From NCBI GenBank assembly GCA_048268845.1, contig JBLWUQ010000015.1, positions 12,929 through 76,928 of the forward strand: a DNA stretch of 64,000 nucleotides. The letters run 5' to 3'. The notes beneath the pieces are model-generated. The model was not told where the DNA came from. It saw only the letters and a program-made list of their open reading frames with translations, and ran no database searches. The translations under genes and the position numbers were made by a program. Within the stretch, counting starts at the first letter, position 1; every line of letters begins with the position of its first letter. Shown here one piece after another: positions 54,989-63,903 of this stretch. The stretch comes from Muriiphilus sp048268845. Its GTDB lineage: Bacteria; Pseudomonadota; Alphaproteobacteria; Rhodobacterales; Rhodobacteraceae.

Positions 54989-57675
54989 TGGTCAGCTTCA
55001 ACCTGCTGGTCTTCGTCTCGCTCGCCTATGTCGCCTTCCTGTTCGCCGTCGCCTTCGCCGCCGACAAGTCGTCGCGGGCGGGCCGTGGCAAATGGCTGCG
55101 CGCGCCGATCGTCTACACGCTGTCGCTGTCGGTCTATTGCACCGCCTGGACCTTCTACGGCGCGGTCGGCTACGCCGCGCGATCCGGGCTCGAGTTCGTC
55201 ACGATCTATCTCGGCCCGACCATCGTGATGGTCGGCTGGTGGTGGGTGCTGCGCAAGCTGGTCCGGATCGGCCGGGCGCAGCGCGTCACCTCGGTCGCGG
55301 ACCTGATCTCGTCACGCTACGGCAAATCGACGCTGCTGGGTGTCATCGTGACCATCCTCGCCGTGGTCGGCACCACGCCCTATATCGCGCTGCAGCTGCA
55401 ATCGGTGACGCTGTCCTTCGCCGTTTTCGCACCCGAGACCGCGACGAGCGGGTTTGCGCTGCCCGGCGAGCACACGATCTCGCTCTGGGTGGCGGCGGGG
55501 CTGGCGGTTTTTACGGTGATGTTCGGCACTCGCAACCTTGATGTGAACGAGCGTCACCACGGCGTCGTCACCGCCATCGCGGTCGAGGCGGTGGTCAAGC
55601 TGGTGGCGCTGCTGGCGGTCGGGGTCTTCGTCGTCTGGGGCGTTTCGGGCGGGCCTGCCGAGATCGCCCGCACCATCGACGCCTCGCCGATCTCCGACTG
55701 GAACCTCAACGGCGGGCGCTGGGCGATGCTGACCTTCCTGTCGGCGGCGGCGGTTCTGACCCTGCCGCGGATGTTTCAGGTGCTGGTGGTCGAGAACGTC
55801 GACGAAAACCAGCTTGCCACCGCCGCCTGGGCGTTTCCGCTCTACATGTTCTGCATGAGCCTGTTCGTGGTGCCGATCGCCGTGGTCGGGCTGAACGTGC
55901 TGCCGGCAGGGTCGAACCCGGACCTCTTCGTGCTGACGGTGCCCCTGCATTTCAACGAGGACACGCTGGCGATGCTGTCGTTCCTCGGCGGCTTTTCCTC
56001 GGCGACCTCGATGGTCATCGTGGCCACGATTGCGCTTTCGACGATGGTGTCCAACCATATCGTGATGCCGCTGTGGCTGTCCTTGCGCGCCGAGAGCGCA
56101 ACGATGGCGGGCGACGTGCGCCACGTCGTCCTGACGGCGCGGCGGTTCTCGATCGGCGGCATGTTGGCGCTGGGGTATTTCTACTACACGATGTCGGGCG
56201 GCGGCACCGCGCTGGCGGCGATCGGCCTGATTTCCTTCACCGGCCTGGCGCAGGTGCTGCCGGCGATGCTGGGTGGCATCTTCTGGCGCGGTGCAACCCG
56301 CGTCGGTGCCACTGCCGGCCTCGTCATCGGCTTTGCGATCTGGCTCTATGCGCTGTTCCTGCCGTCCTTCGGCAGCGTCTTTTCGCCCGAGATGATGGCG
56401 CTGGGTCCGTTCGGCATCGGCTGGCTGCGGCCGCAGGCATTCTTCGGCATCGAGGGCATGGACCCGGTGGTGCATGCGCTGTTCTGGTCGATGGTCTTGA
56501 ACTCGTTCTGCTTCTTCACCTTCTCGATCCTGTCGTTTCCGACCCCGCTGGAGCGGCTTCAGGGGGCGCAGTTCGTCGATGTGTTCGAACATTCGCGCTC
56601 GGCCCGCGGCTGGACCCAGAGCGCCGCCGAGGCCGAGGATCTGCTGGTCATGGCGCAGCGGATCATGGGGCCGGCCGAGGCGCAGGCGCTGTTTCAGTCC
56701 ATCGCCGCCGAACAGGGCAAGACCGGCTATCTGCCCGACACCACGCCCGATTTCGTCCAGAAGCTGGAGCGTGAATTGTCCGGCTCGGTCGGGGCCGCCA
56801 CCGCGCACGCGATGATCGGGCAGATCGTCGGCGGTGCCTCGATCTCGGTCGAGGACCTGATGGCGGTGGCTGACGAGACCCAGCAGATGCTGGAATACTC
56901 AAGCCGGCTCGAGGCGCAGTCCGAGGAACTCAGCCGCACCGCGCGCAAGCTGTCGGAGGTGAACGAGAAACTGACGCAGCTCTCGATCCAGAAGGACGCC
57001 TTCCTCAGCCAGATCAGCCACGAATTGCGCACGCCAATGACCTCGATCCGGTCGTTTTCCGAGATTCTTCAGGACGGGTCGCTCAAGACCTTCGACCAGC
57101 GCAAGTATTCCGGCATCATCCAGGAAGAGGCGATCCGGCTGACGCGGCTGCTGGACGATCTGCTCGACCTTGCGGTGCTCGAGGCCGGGCAGGTCACGCT
57201 CAACATCCAGCGCGCCAGCCTGCGCGCGGTGATCGACCGGGCGGTGGCAGCCGCCGGGTCGCGCGGGCAGGGTCCGGCGCTCGAAGTGCGCCGAGATCTC
57301 GCCGGCGAGGAGGTGACGATCGAGACCGACACCGACCGGCTGGCGCAGGTCTTCATCAACCTGATCGCCAACGCCCGCAAATACTGCGATGCCGACGAGC
57401 CGCGTCTGACCATCCGGGTGGCGCAGCGCGACGGCGGTCTGGTGATCGACTTCATCGACAACGGCACGGGCATCCCGCCCGAAAGCCAGGTGATGATCTT
57501 CGAGAAGTTCTCGCGCCTGACCGACCAGCAGAAGGCAGGCGGCGCCGGGCTTGGCCTCGCGATCTGCCGCGAGATCATGGACAAGCTGGGGGGCGAGCTG
57601 ACCTATCTGCCGGGGCAGGGCGGGGCCGCGTTCCGCGTGACCCTTCCCGACATGCACCCGACGGTCGCGACCTGA
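54988..57675 (+). CDS. sensor histidine kinase with N-terminal sodium/solute symporter domain (CrbS-like)
   Basis: An 895-residue hybrid. Residues 1 to about 500 form a 12-13-helix SSF domain (LFAVAFAADKSS, TLSLSVYCTAWTFYGAVGYAARSGLEFVTIYLGPT, NLDVNERHHGVVTAIAVEAVVKL, GFSSATSMVIVATIALSTMVSNHIVMP). A linker with a coiled coil follows. The HisKA domain has SQISHELRTPM with His678, and the ATPase domain has NLIANARKYCD, IDNGTGIPPESQ and GGAGLGLAICRE. CrbS proteins of this layout sense acetate-like nutrients and control acs in Vibrio and Pseudomonas. acs lies 7.6 kb away here. Confidence 0.93.
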   Translation: MVSFNLLVFVSLAYVAFLFAVAFAADKSSRAGRGKWLRAPIVYTLSLSVYCTAWTFYGAVGYAARSGLEFVTIYLGPTIVMVGWWWVLRKLVRIGRAQRVTSVADLISSRYGKSTLLGVIVTILAVVGTTPYIALQLQSVTLSFAVFAPETATSGFALPGEHTISLWVAAGLAVFTVMFGTRNLDVNERHHGVVTAIAVEAVVKLVALLAVGVFVVWGVSGGPAEIARTIDASPISDWNLNGGRWAMLTFLSAAAVLTLPRMFQVLVVENVDENQLATAAWAFPLYMFCMSLFVVPIAVVGLNVLPAGSNPDLFVLTVPLHFNEDTLAMLSFLGGFSSATSMVIVATIALSTMVSNHIVMPLWLSLRAESATMAGDVRHVVLTARRFSIGGMLALGYFYYTMSGGGTALAAIGLISFTGLAQVLPAMLGGIFWRGATRVGATAGLVIGFAIWLYALFLPSFGSVFSPEMMALGPFGIGWLRPQAFFGIEGMDPVVHALFWSMVLNSFCFFTFSILSFPTPLERLQGAQFVDVFEHSRSARGWTQSAAEAEDLLVMAQRIMGPAEAQALFQSIAAEQGKTGYLPDTTPDFVQKLERELSGSVGAATAHAMIGQIVGGASISVEDLMAVADETQQMLEYSSRLEAQSEELSRTARKLSEVNEKLTQLSIQKDAFLSQISHELRTPMTSIRSFSEILQDGSLKTFDQRKYSGIIQEEAIRLTRLLDDLLDLAVLEAGQVTLNIQRASLRAVIDRAVAAAGSRGQGPALEVRRDLAGEEVTIETDTDRLAQVFINLIANARKYCDADEPRLTIRVAQRDGGLVIDFIDNGTGIPPESQVMIFEKFSRLTDQQKAGGAGLGLAICREIMDKLGGELTYLPGQGGAAFRVTLPDMHPTVAT

Positions 57676-57756
57676 CCGGTCCCGCCGCGATTTCAACGCT
57701 TTGTAAACCTTGTTCTGCGACACAAGAGGCGTGAACCGAGGCAAGAACCTGACCCG

Positions 57757-58695
57757 ATGAGCGAAGAAGATCGGCCAAGCGCGCTCCGGCGCAAGGCGGG
57801 CGCGGGGCGTCCGCCCCCCGAGATCGGCCAGCCGAACCTGGCCCGCATCCTGCGTCTTGCGCTGGCGCAGGCGGCGCAGGACGTGGCCGGGCTGACGCTG
57901 GTCGCCGGTCAGGTCGAGGAGGGCCGCACCACGCTTGCCGCAACCGCCGGGGGGCTGTCCGAAACCGCCCTGCTGGCGCTGCTGGAAGGGCCCGACAGCC
58001 GCTTCGGCTTGGCGGTTCTCGACGCCAATTTCGTCGCCGCCCTGGTCGAGATGCAGACCACTGGCCGGGTCGTGCCGCGTCCGGCGGATGCGCGCGCGCC
58101 GACGCGCACCGACGCGGTGATGTGCGCCGACATGATCGACCGGCTGCTCGAAATCGTCGAAACCCGCGCCGAGGCGGCGGCGCTGCCCGAGGCGGGGGCG
58201 CTTGCCGGCTACAGATTCGCGCTGGCGCTGGCAGACCCGCGCGCGGTGGCGATGACGCTGGCCGATCTGCCGTATCGGCTGCTGTCGGTCCCGGCAGAGC
58301 TTGGCGACGGGGCCAAGTCGGGCCGGATCGACATCATCCTGCCGGCCGAGATGCGGCCAAAGGGGCGCGCGGCCGGCACCGGCTCCGGGTTCGCAAGGGC
58401 GCTGGCGGCGCAGGTCATGGAGAGCGGCGTGGAGCTCAACGCGACGCTCTTTCGGCTCGAGATGACGCTGGCCGAGGTTTCGGCCCTGACACCGGGGCAG
58501 ATCATCCCGGTCCCCGCGCGCGCGCTTGGCGCAATCGGGATCGAAGACCTCGACGGCACCCGCATCGGGCGCGGGCGGCTGGGCCAGTCGAACGGGCACC
58601 GCGCGGTTCGGATCGTCCTCGAGGCTCCGGCGCTGGCCATGCTGAAAACCTCCACCGCACCGGGCGCCGCCGAGCCGCCCGATGCGGCGTATTGA
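57757..58695 (+). CDS. FliM/FliN-family motor switch domain protein
   Basis: A 312-residue protein. The C-terminal half (from about residue 215) has a surface-presentation/FliN-like domain (ELNATLFRLEMTLAEVSALTPGQIIPVPARALGAIGIEDLDGTRIGRGRLGQSNGHRAVRI). The N-terminal part resembles FliM middle regions (RTDAVMCADMIDRLLEIVE, YRFALALADPRAVAMTLADLPYRLLSVPAELGD). No other flagellar or type III genes are in the window. It could be the FliM of a distant flagellar system or a paralogue. It follows the kinase after 81 bases. Confidence 0.8.
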   Translation: MSEEDRPSALRRKAGAGRPPPEIGQPNLARILRLALAQAAQDVAGLTLVAGQVEEGRTTLAATAGGLSETALLALLEGPDSRFGLAVLDANFVAALVEMQTTGRVVPRPADARAPTRTDAVMCADMIDRLLEIVETRAEAAALPEAGALAGYRFALALADPRAVAMTLADLPYRLLSVPAELGDGAKSGRIDIILPAEMRPKGRAAGTGSGFARALAAQVMESGVELNATLFRLEMTLAEVSALTPGQIIPVPARALGAIGIEDLDGTRIGRGRLGQSNGHRAVRIVLEAPALAMLKTSTAPGAAEPPDAAY

Positions 58696-58788
58696 CCCGC
58701 GCCGGGCCAAACCGGCACAGGCTTGACCTGCATCAAGGACCGGACCGGCGCGGGCTTGGCACGATGGTTGCATGATGGGAGTCACGCC

Positions 58789-59115
58789 ATGATCGACACG
58801 TCGAAATACCGCGCGATACTCGAGGCGCGGCGCAGCGAGTTGACGGCGCGCCTGCAAGAGATCGACGAAACGCTCGACAGTCACCAGTCGAAGGACTGGG
58901 AGGAGCTTGCGATCGAACGCGAGCACGATGAGGTGCTCGAACGCATGGGAACCTCCGGCAAGGAGGAAATCGCCAAGATCCAGGCGGCCCTGACCCGGCT
59001 GGAGGAGGGCGAGTTCGGCTATTGCGTCCGTTGCGGCGACGAGATCTCGACCGAACGGCTTGATGTCGTTCCCTACACCCCGTTCTGCCGCGAGTGCGCC
59101 GCGAAACACGCCTGA
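58789..59115 (+). CDS. DksA/TraR-type zinc finger protein
   Basis: A 108-residue protein with a coiled-coil N-terminal half and a four-Cys zinc finger: Cys79 and Cys82 in YCVRCGDEI, Cys100 and Cys103 in FCRECA. The acidic coiled-coil tip DxxDxA of true DksA is not seen. DksA-like proteins bind the RNA polymerase secondary channel and work with ppGpp, but short members vary in activity. The start at MIDTSKYRAIL has GGGAG upstream; a possible ATG 22 codons earlier lacks one. Confidence 0.88.
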   Translation: MIDTSKYRAILEARRSELTARLQEIDETLDSHQSKDWEELAIEREHDEVLERMGTSGKEEIAKIQAALTRLEEGEFGYCVRCGDEISTERLDVVPYTPFCRECAAKHA

Positions 59116-59156
59116 CGCGCCCGGCAGATGCCCACCCCCGACAAACGGAGGCGATA

Positions 59157-59378
59157 ATGGCACATGAAGACATCCACGCGGCGATCGACCTGTTGCTCGA
59201 TCAGGTCGCCCGCCACCCCGAGGACCGGGGTATGATTGATGCGCAATTGCACGAGAAGCTGGTGGAACTCAGGGCGCTGGGCGTTCCGGTGCCCATGGAG
59301 CTTGCCCGTCTGGAACAGAGGCTGGCCGACGACGACGAGGACGAGACGGTCGATCTGTTCGACAACCTGCCGGTCTAG
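59157..59378 (+). CDS. small acidic hypothetical protein
   Basis: A 73-residue protein that is acidic and helical (MAHEDIHAAIDLLLDQVARHP, ELRALGVPVPMELARLEQRLADDDEDETVDLFDN). No recognised family. A good GGAGG site precedes the ATG. It starts 41 bases after the DksA-like gene on the same strand, so probably one transcript. Confidence 0.65.
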   Translation: MAHEDIHAAIDLLLDQVARHPEDRGMIDAQLHEKLVELRALGVPVPMELARLEQRLADDDEDETVDLFDNLPV

Positions 59379-59387
59379 GCGCGCCGC

Positions 59388-59603
59388 TCAGGCGACAATC
59401 ACGCCCACGATCACCATGATCAGGCCGAAGGCCGACAGCATCAGCGATCCGAAGTTCAGGATCATCGCGCTGCGCACGGCGGCGCGCAGCCCCGCGTCGT
59501 CAAGCCCGGCGCGTCTGGCGCGCAGCACCCTGATTGCCGAGGCGACAAGCCCGATCATGCCCAGAACCGAGACGATCACGCCGATGATGATGAGCCAACC
59601 CAT
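59388..59603 (-). CDS. small two-helix membrane protein
   Basis: A 71-residue protein with two hydrophobic helices (residues 3-23 and 46-70) separated by a short polar loop with Arg and Asp (RVLRARRAGLDDAGLRAAVRSA). No recognised family. It follows the 76-residue membrane protein gene after 12 bases on the same strand. AGGAGG lies upstream of the ATG. It ends nine bases from the convergent acidic protein gene. Confidence 0.65.
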   Translation of the reverse strand: MGWLIIIGVIVSVLGMIGLVASAIRVLRARRAGLDDAGLRAAVRSAMILNFGSLMLSAFGLIMVIVGVIVA

Positions 59604-59615
59604 GCGGGCCTCCTG

Positions 59616-59846
59616 TCAGGTGGCGAGGAAATACCGGGCGATGCCATAGACGTAAAGGCCCGTGAAGGCGATATTGATGTATTTCAACTGCCGCTCGCCG
59701 TGCAGCCAGGCGAAATAGATCCACAGAAGGCAGAAGGGCAGGCTCAGAAACATCGGCCACGGCCCCCAGTCCTGCACCAGCGCGATGACCGATCCCAGCC
59801 CCAGCGCGAAGGCCAGCCATTTCAGTTCCTGTTCATATCTCGACAT
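59616..59846 (-). CDS. small membrane protein
   Basis: A 76-residue protein with about three hydrophobic helices (residues 8-24, 29-45 and 55-74) and a Trp-rich centre (DWGPWPMFLSLPFCLLWIYFAWLHG). No recognised family that I am sure of. It precedes the two-helix membrane protein gene; the pair may function together. Confidence 0.65.
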   Translation of the reverse strand: MSRYEQELKWLAFALGLGSVIALVQDWGPWPMFLSLPFCLLWIYFAWLHGERQLKYINIAFTGLYVYGIARYFLAT

Positions 59847-60152
59847 CGGGCGCTCCGGTCATGTCCGGTCGCGGATCGGCGGGCGTGCGCAAGGCGGACA
59901 GCGTTGTCCGAGGATGCTCACGGCGCTGAAGGCGGCCGGAAGGTCAACAATTTCGGGGTGCCGGCACCGGGCAGGAATGCCGCGGCTAGGGCGCGGACCG
60001 GGACCGGCGCAAGCGGTGGCGCGGTCATTGGTCAGCACAGGACAGCTACACCAAGGTGCCCGATCGCGCAACCTGTCCTGGCCACTTGCGGCGCGCCCGC
60101 CCTGCCGTTAGCAAGGGGGCCCCGACCCCCACCAAACCCCCCGGAGGACAGA
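59847..60152. other. intergenic region without a recognised gene
   Basis: 306 bases between a small membrane-protein gene (minus) and the GapR-type gene (plus). Both promoters must lie here. I see a GGAGGACAG ribosome site just before the GapR ATG and otherwise nothing clear. Confidence 0.5.
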
Positions 60153-60422
60153 ATGGACGCACCCATCGACGACAGCCAGACACCCGGCAGCTACCGCGTT
60201 ACCGCCGACGAGTTGCGCCAGTTCATCGAGCGCTACGAGCGGCTCGAGATGGAAAAGAAAGACATCGCCGACCAGCAGAAAGAGGTGATGGCCGAGGCCA
60301 AGGGGCGCGGCTATGACACCAAGATCCTGCGCAAGGTGATCGCGCTGCGCAAGCGCGACAGCGACGACATCGCCGAAGAAGAAGCGGTGCTGGAAATGTA
60401 CAAGGAAGCGCTGGGCATGTAG
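60153..60422 (+). CDS. gapR: DUF2312/GapR-type nucleoid-associated protein
   Basis: An 89-residue helical protein with the DUF2312 pattern: TADELRQFIERYERLEMEKKDIADQQKEVMAEAKGRGYDTKILRKVIALRKRD, then DIAEEEAVLEMYKEALGM. It matches GapR of Caulobacter, which forms a clamp on overtwisted DNA ahead of replication and transcription and stimulates topoisomerases. GGAGG precedes the ATG. Confidence 0.92.
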   Translation: MDAPIDDSQTPGSYRVTADELRQFIERYERLEMEKKDIADQQKEVMAEAKGRGYDTKILRKVIALRKRDSDDIAEEEAVLEMYKEALGM

Positions 60423-60437
60423 CCCGGCGCCCGGCGT

Positions 60438-61313
60438 TCAGGCGGTCAGCAGCGTGACGCCGGGCATCCGCCCGATCTCGATCATGTCGTCGTCGTAGGA
60501 GGCCGTCAGCGCCTCGATCAGTTCAGGCGTCCAGCCGGGCAGGTCGAGCTCTTCCTCGATCTGCTCGTCGATGGCGTATTTGTCGAGGAAGGCGCCCAGA
60601 ACCCGGCGGCGCTGGATCTCGTTCACCGGCGGGTGCGTGCCGAGATAGCTGCGCAGCCGCTTGATGCCTTCGCGCTCCATGATCTGCGCCAGAACGTCGA
60701 ACCCCCCCATCAGTTGCACCTGCGCATCGAGGCCGGTGACCTCGTGCATCACCTCGGGCCAGATCATCGGCGTGTCTTCGTTGCACCAGACGGTGATCGG
60801 GCTGTCGGGGTTGGCCTCGCGGATGTCGTGGACCACCTCGGACCACAGAAACGCTTCGGGTTGGATCGAGGCGCGAAACTCGGCAAAGGACGTGTTGGTG
60901 AGCTTGCCATGCAGCGCCGGCACCCAGGTCGCCGGGTCGCGCACCGCCATGAAGAACTCGACCTTCGCGTCGGGAAACAGGTTGCGCAGCGCGAAGGTCT
61001 TGTCGCGCGCCTTGGGATAGAGCACATCGCCGTCGACCGCCGCCTGCGGCCCGCCCATGAAGCTTTCGTGGCTGAGCACGATCCGCTCGGCGGTGTCGGT
61101 GTCGAGCATGGATTCCAGCAGCACATCCTGGGTGTCCTGGCTGGCCTTCTGGCCGGCCAGCGTGTTCACCGCATTGCTGATGATCGGACGGTACCGGCTG
61201 GGCGCGGGCACCGCGATGCCTTCCTTGACCATCACATCGGGGTTCTTGAGCAGCGATCTGACAAGCTGATCTTCGTCCGTGCAATGGGCGCCGATATGAT
61301 ACGAGATATGCAT
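60438..61313 (-). CDS. sulfotransferase-like hypothetical protein
   Basis: A 291-residue protein with a sulfotransferase-like feel: HISYHIGAHCTDEDQLVRSLLKN at the start, then VLSHESFMGG and FPDAKVEFFMAVRDPATWVPALHGK. The RDPATW stretch resembles the PAPS-binding region of the fold. I am not sure of the reaction. The start at 61313 was chosen over longer readings, since MHISYHIGAHCTDE looks like the natural N-terminus. No clear ribosome site is visible. It is divergent from the ABC permease, with 85 bases between. Confidence 0.65.
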   Translation of the reverse strand: MHISYHIGAHCTDEDQLVRSLLKNPDVMVKEGIAVPAPSRYRPIISNAVNTLAGQKASQDTQDVLLESMLDTDTAERIVLSHESFMGGPQAAVDGDVLYPKARDKTFALRNLFPDAKVEFFMAVRDPATWVPALHGKLTNTSFAEFRASIQPEAFLWSEVVHDIREANPDSPITVWCNEDTPMIWPEVMHEVTGLDAQVQLMGGFDVLAQIMEREGIKRLRSYLGTHPPVNEIQRRRVLGAFLDKYAIDEQIEEELDLPGWTPELIEALTASYDDDMIEIGRMPGVTLLTA

Positions 61314-61398
61314 GAGGGCCACTGACACTGAGTTACGGACCCGTTTATAACGTGTTTTCTGGACAGTGAAACCGGATTCGGGGTAAGGCGGGCCGGTC

Positions 61399-63057
61399 AT
61401 GGTCGAGCAAAACAGTCAGCTTCTACGCCCGCGCCGCCGCGTAACCCTGCCCAGCCTGTGGTCCTGGGGGGCACTGGTGATCGGGACCGCCGTGGTGCTG
61501 CCAATTGTCGCGGTCGCCTGGATGGCGCTGAACCCGTCGGAAAACGTCTGGCCGCACCTGATTTCGACCACCCTGCCACGCTATCTGGGCAATACCGCGG
61601 TGATCGCCGGGTCGGTCGCGCTTCTGGCCGCGATGGTGGGGACGGGGTCGGGGTGGCTGGTGGCGATGTATCGCTTTCCGGGCTCGCGCTGGCTGGAATG
61701 GCTGCTTCTGTTTCCGCTGGCGATCCCGGCCTATGTCGGCGCCTATGCGCTGGTCGATTTCCTCGAATATTCCGGCCCGGTGCAGACGGGCCTGCGCGGG
61801 GCGTTCGGCTGGGACAATGCGCAGGACTACTGGTTTCCCGAAATCCGCTCGCGCTGGGCGGCGGTGGTGGTGCTGGCGGCCGCCCTCAGCCCCTATGTCT
61901 ACCTTCTTGCCCGCACCGCCTTTCGCGAGCAATCCGGCGGCATCTACGAGGTCGCGCGCGCCCTTGGCGCCGGACCTTTCGCCCGGTTCTGGCGCGTCGG
62001 CCTGCCACTGGCGCGCCCGGCGATAGCGGCGGGTTCGGCCATCGTGATGATGGAAACCGTGTCGGATTTCGGCGTCGTCGACTTCTTCGCGGTGCAGACG
62101 CTGACCACGGGCATCTTCACCACTTGGCTGCAGATGGGCAACGCCGGTGGCGCGGCGCAGATCGCGATGGTGATCCTCATCGTGGTGCTGGCGCTGGTCG
62201 GGATCGAGAAGGCGAGCCGCTCGAAAAGCCGCTTCTACCAGGCTGCCCGCCACCAGCGCCCGGTGACGCCGATCCGGCTGGTCGGCGCGCCCGCCTGGAT
62301 CGCGACGGCGCTTTGCCTCGTGCCGTTCCTCGTCGGTTTCGTGCTGCCGGTGGGCGTGATCTTCCTGCATGCCGCCGCCAACGCCGACGGTTGGCTGGCG
62401 CCGGGGCTGGTCGAGGCGCTGGTGAACACGCTCACGGTCGGCGGCATCGCCGCGGTGGTGACGGTCGCGGCGGCGCTGTTTCTGGTCTACGGCGTCAAGC
62501 TGACCACCAGCAGGCTGCCCAAGCGCATCCTGCCGATCTCGACCATCGGCTATGCCGCACCGGGCGCGGTGCTGGGGGTCGGCATCCTGATCCCGCTGGC
62601 GGCGCTCGACAATACGCTGGCGGATGGCGTGCTGGCGCTGACCGGCTGGGATCCGGGGCTGATCCTGACCGGCACCGCCTTTGCGGTGATCTACGCCTAT
62701 GTCGTGCGCTTCTTCGCCATCGCCCAGGGCGCGACCGATGCGGCGCTGGACCGGGTGTCGCCGTCGCTGCCGATGGCGGCGCGCTCGCTCGGCCGGACCG
62801 CCGGCGGTGCGCTGCGTTCGGTGCACCTGCCGCTCATTCGCGGCTCGGTCGGCACGGCGCTTCTGCTGGTCTTCGTCGATTGCGTGAAGGAACTGCCCGC
62901 GACGCTGCTGCTGCGGCCGTTCAACTACAACACGCTGGCCACGCGGGTCTATGAGAAGGCCTCGCTCGAACAGATCGGCGAAGCCGCGCCGGCGGCGATG
63001 CTGGTGATCCTCGTCGGCCTCGCCGCGGTCGCCTTCATGGCCCGCGCCAGCCGCTGA
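61399..63057 (+). CDS. iron(III)-type ABC transporter permease (FbpB-like)
   Basis: A 552-residue protein with about twelve helices in two repeats, as in FbpB/AfuB permeases. Each repeat has an EAA-type loop: YEVARALGAGPFARFWRVGLPLARPAI and DRVSPSLPMAARSLGRTAGGALRSVHLPLIRGS. METVSDFGVVDFFAVQTLTTGIF and VDCVKELPATLLLRPFNYNTLATRVYE are also family segments. It should pair with an iron-binding protein and an ATPase; neither is beside it in the window. Confidence 0.9.
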   Translation: MVEQNSQLLRPRRRVTLPSLWSWGALVIGTAVVLPIVAVAWMALNPSENVWPHLISTTLPRYLGNTAVIAGSVALLAAMVGTGSGWLVAMYRFPGSRWLEWLLLFPLAIPAYVGAYALVDFLEYSGPVQTGLRGAFGWDNAQDYWFPEIRSRWAAVVVLAAALSPYVYLLARTAFREQSGGIYEVARALGAGPFARFWRVGLPLARPAIAAGSAIVMMETVSDFGVVDFFAVQTLTTGIFTTWLQMGNAGGAAQIAMVILIVVLALVGIEKASRSKSRFYQAARHQRPVTPIRLVGAPAWIATALCLVPFLVGFVLPVGVIFLHAAANADGWLAPGLVEALVNTLTVGGIAAVVTVAAALFLVYGVKLTTSRLPKRILPISTIGYAAPGAVLGVGILIPLAALDNTLADGVLALTGWDPGLILTGTAFAVIYAYVVRFFAIAQGATDAALDRVSPSLPMAARSLGRTAGGALRSVHLPLIRGSVGTALLLVFVDCVKELPATLLLRPFNYNTLATRVYEKASLEQIGEAAPAAMLVILVGLAAVAFMARASR

Positions 63058-63106
63058 TCGAAGCGCTTGAACGGAGCCTGCGGAACGACTAGAACCCGCC
63101 GCGAGT

Positions 63107-63182
63107 GCCCCTATAGCTCAGCTGGTAGAGCAACTGATTTGTAATCAGTAGGTCGGCGGTTCGAATCCGTCTGGGGGCACCA
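63107..63182 (+). tRNA. tRNA-Thr (anticodon TGT)
   Basis: A complete 76-base tRNA with encoded CCA. Acceptor GCCCCTA pairs with TGGGGGC, and the D arm is GCTC...GAGC. The anticodon stem ACTGA/TCAGT encloses TTTGTAA, giving anticodon TGT. GGTTCGAATCC forms the T arm. It lies 49 bases after the ABC permease stop. Its 3' end borders a region of different composition and may be an integration site. Confidence 0.97.
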
Positions 63183-63518
63183 TAAAATCAAAGACTTAGC
63201 TGGATTTCTATGACGCTTGGTGAGGCAAAAACACTCCGGGGTAACGTTTGGGGTAACAAGCCGCACATCAGAGGCGTTGGCAACTTGTCGCACCACATTT
63301 TGAGGCTTTACTAAGCGTTTGCCTCGCGCTTGCGCGCGCGTGAGGGGGAAACTGTATTAGCGCATTCGTGAGGCTTCCCACGCCGGTCCTTAAATCCATC
63401 CCGATTCAGGATCGAACCGCCCCCGGCATACTCCACACCGGGGAGCCTCTAGCGTGCTGCGTTCGCCTTATGCCGCCCATGATGGACCGTCCATGGCGTC
63501 ACCTGCTTGATGGCTAAC
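63183..63518. other. non-coding stretch at the start of a probable mobile element
   Basis: 336 bases without a convincing gene, visibly less GC-rich than the DNA to the left. It has two direct copies of GGGGTAAC at 63238-63245 and 63250-63257, twelve bases apart. These could be arm-type recombinase sites, but that is a guess. Confidence 0.45.
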
Positions 63519-63803
63519 TCAGTAGGATACCGAAGCGGACACCAGCACGTCACCGCGATAGGTCAATAGCGCAATACCGTGTTCACTGCCACGAATGTTG
63601 ACGCCGAATGACTGGATATTGCCCATTGCCGAATGCGAGGTCGTTCTTCCCCAACACGGGCCGCGCTTGCTAGGCGTGCCGAACATCTCGCCGTATGTAG
63701 CCGCGGCATTGCATTGCTGCGTCAGGGCGTAGTTTTCTTCAAACGCTTCCATGTCACAGGCGGAAAGCGTCAGGGCTGCGATGATTGCGAGGATACGGGC
63801 CAT
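63519..63803 (-). CDS. small putative lipoprotein
   Basis: A 94-residue protein. Residues 1-15 form a lipoprotein signal (MARILAIIAALTLSAC, lipobox LSAC, lipidated Cys16). The mature part has two more Cys (QQCNAAATYGE, GPCWGRTTSHS). No recognised family. A GTG five codons upstream (63818) is an alternative start; neither start has a clear ribosome site. Its base composition is lower in GC than that of the genes to the left of the tRNA. That fits the acquired region. Confidence 0.55.
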   Translation of the reverse strand: MARILAIIAALTLSACDMEAFEENYALTQQCNAAATYGEMFGTPSKRGPCWGRTTSHSAMGNIQSFGVNIRGSEHGIALLTYRGDVLVSASVSY

Positions 63804-63903
63804 ATGGTGATGGTGCACAATTCGTTGGTGTAATCAAGCAGAAGCACAGAATGGTTGCCGGTCGCGACTGTTGCCCCCGGCCCGCACCGCCGCTTTGCCG
63901 GGG

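Noticed and set aside
56899..59163. A 754-codon open frame on the minus strand across the sensor kinase, FliM-like and DksA-like genes
   Set aside because: Antisense to three recognised genes, with no family similarity.
63111..63296. A 61-residue minus-strand frame ending DSNRRPTDYKSVALPAEL
   Set aside because: This peptide is the well-known antisense translation of a tRNA gene, not a protein.
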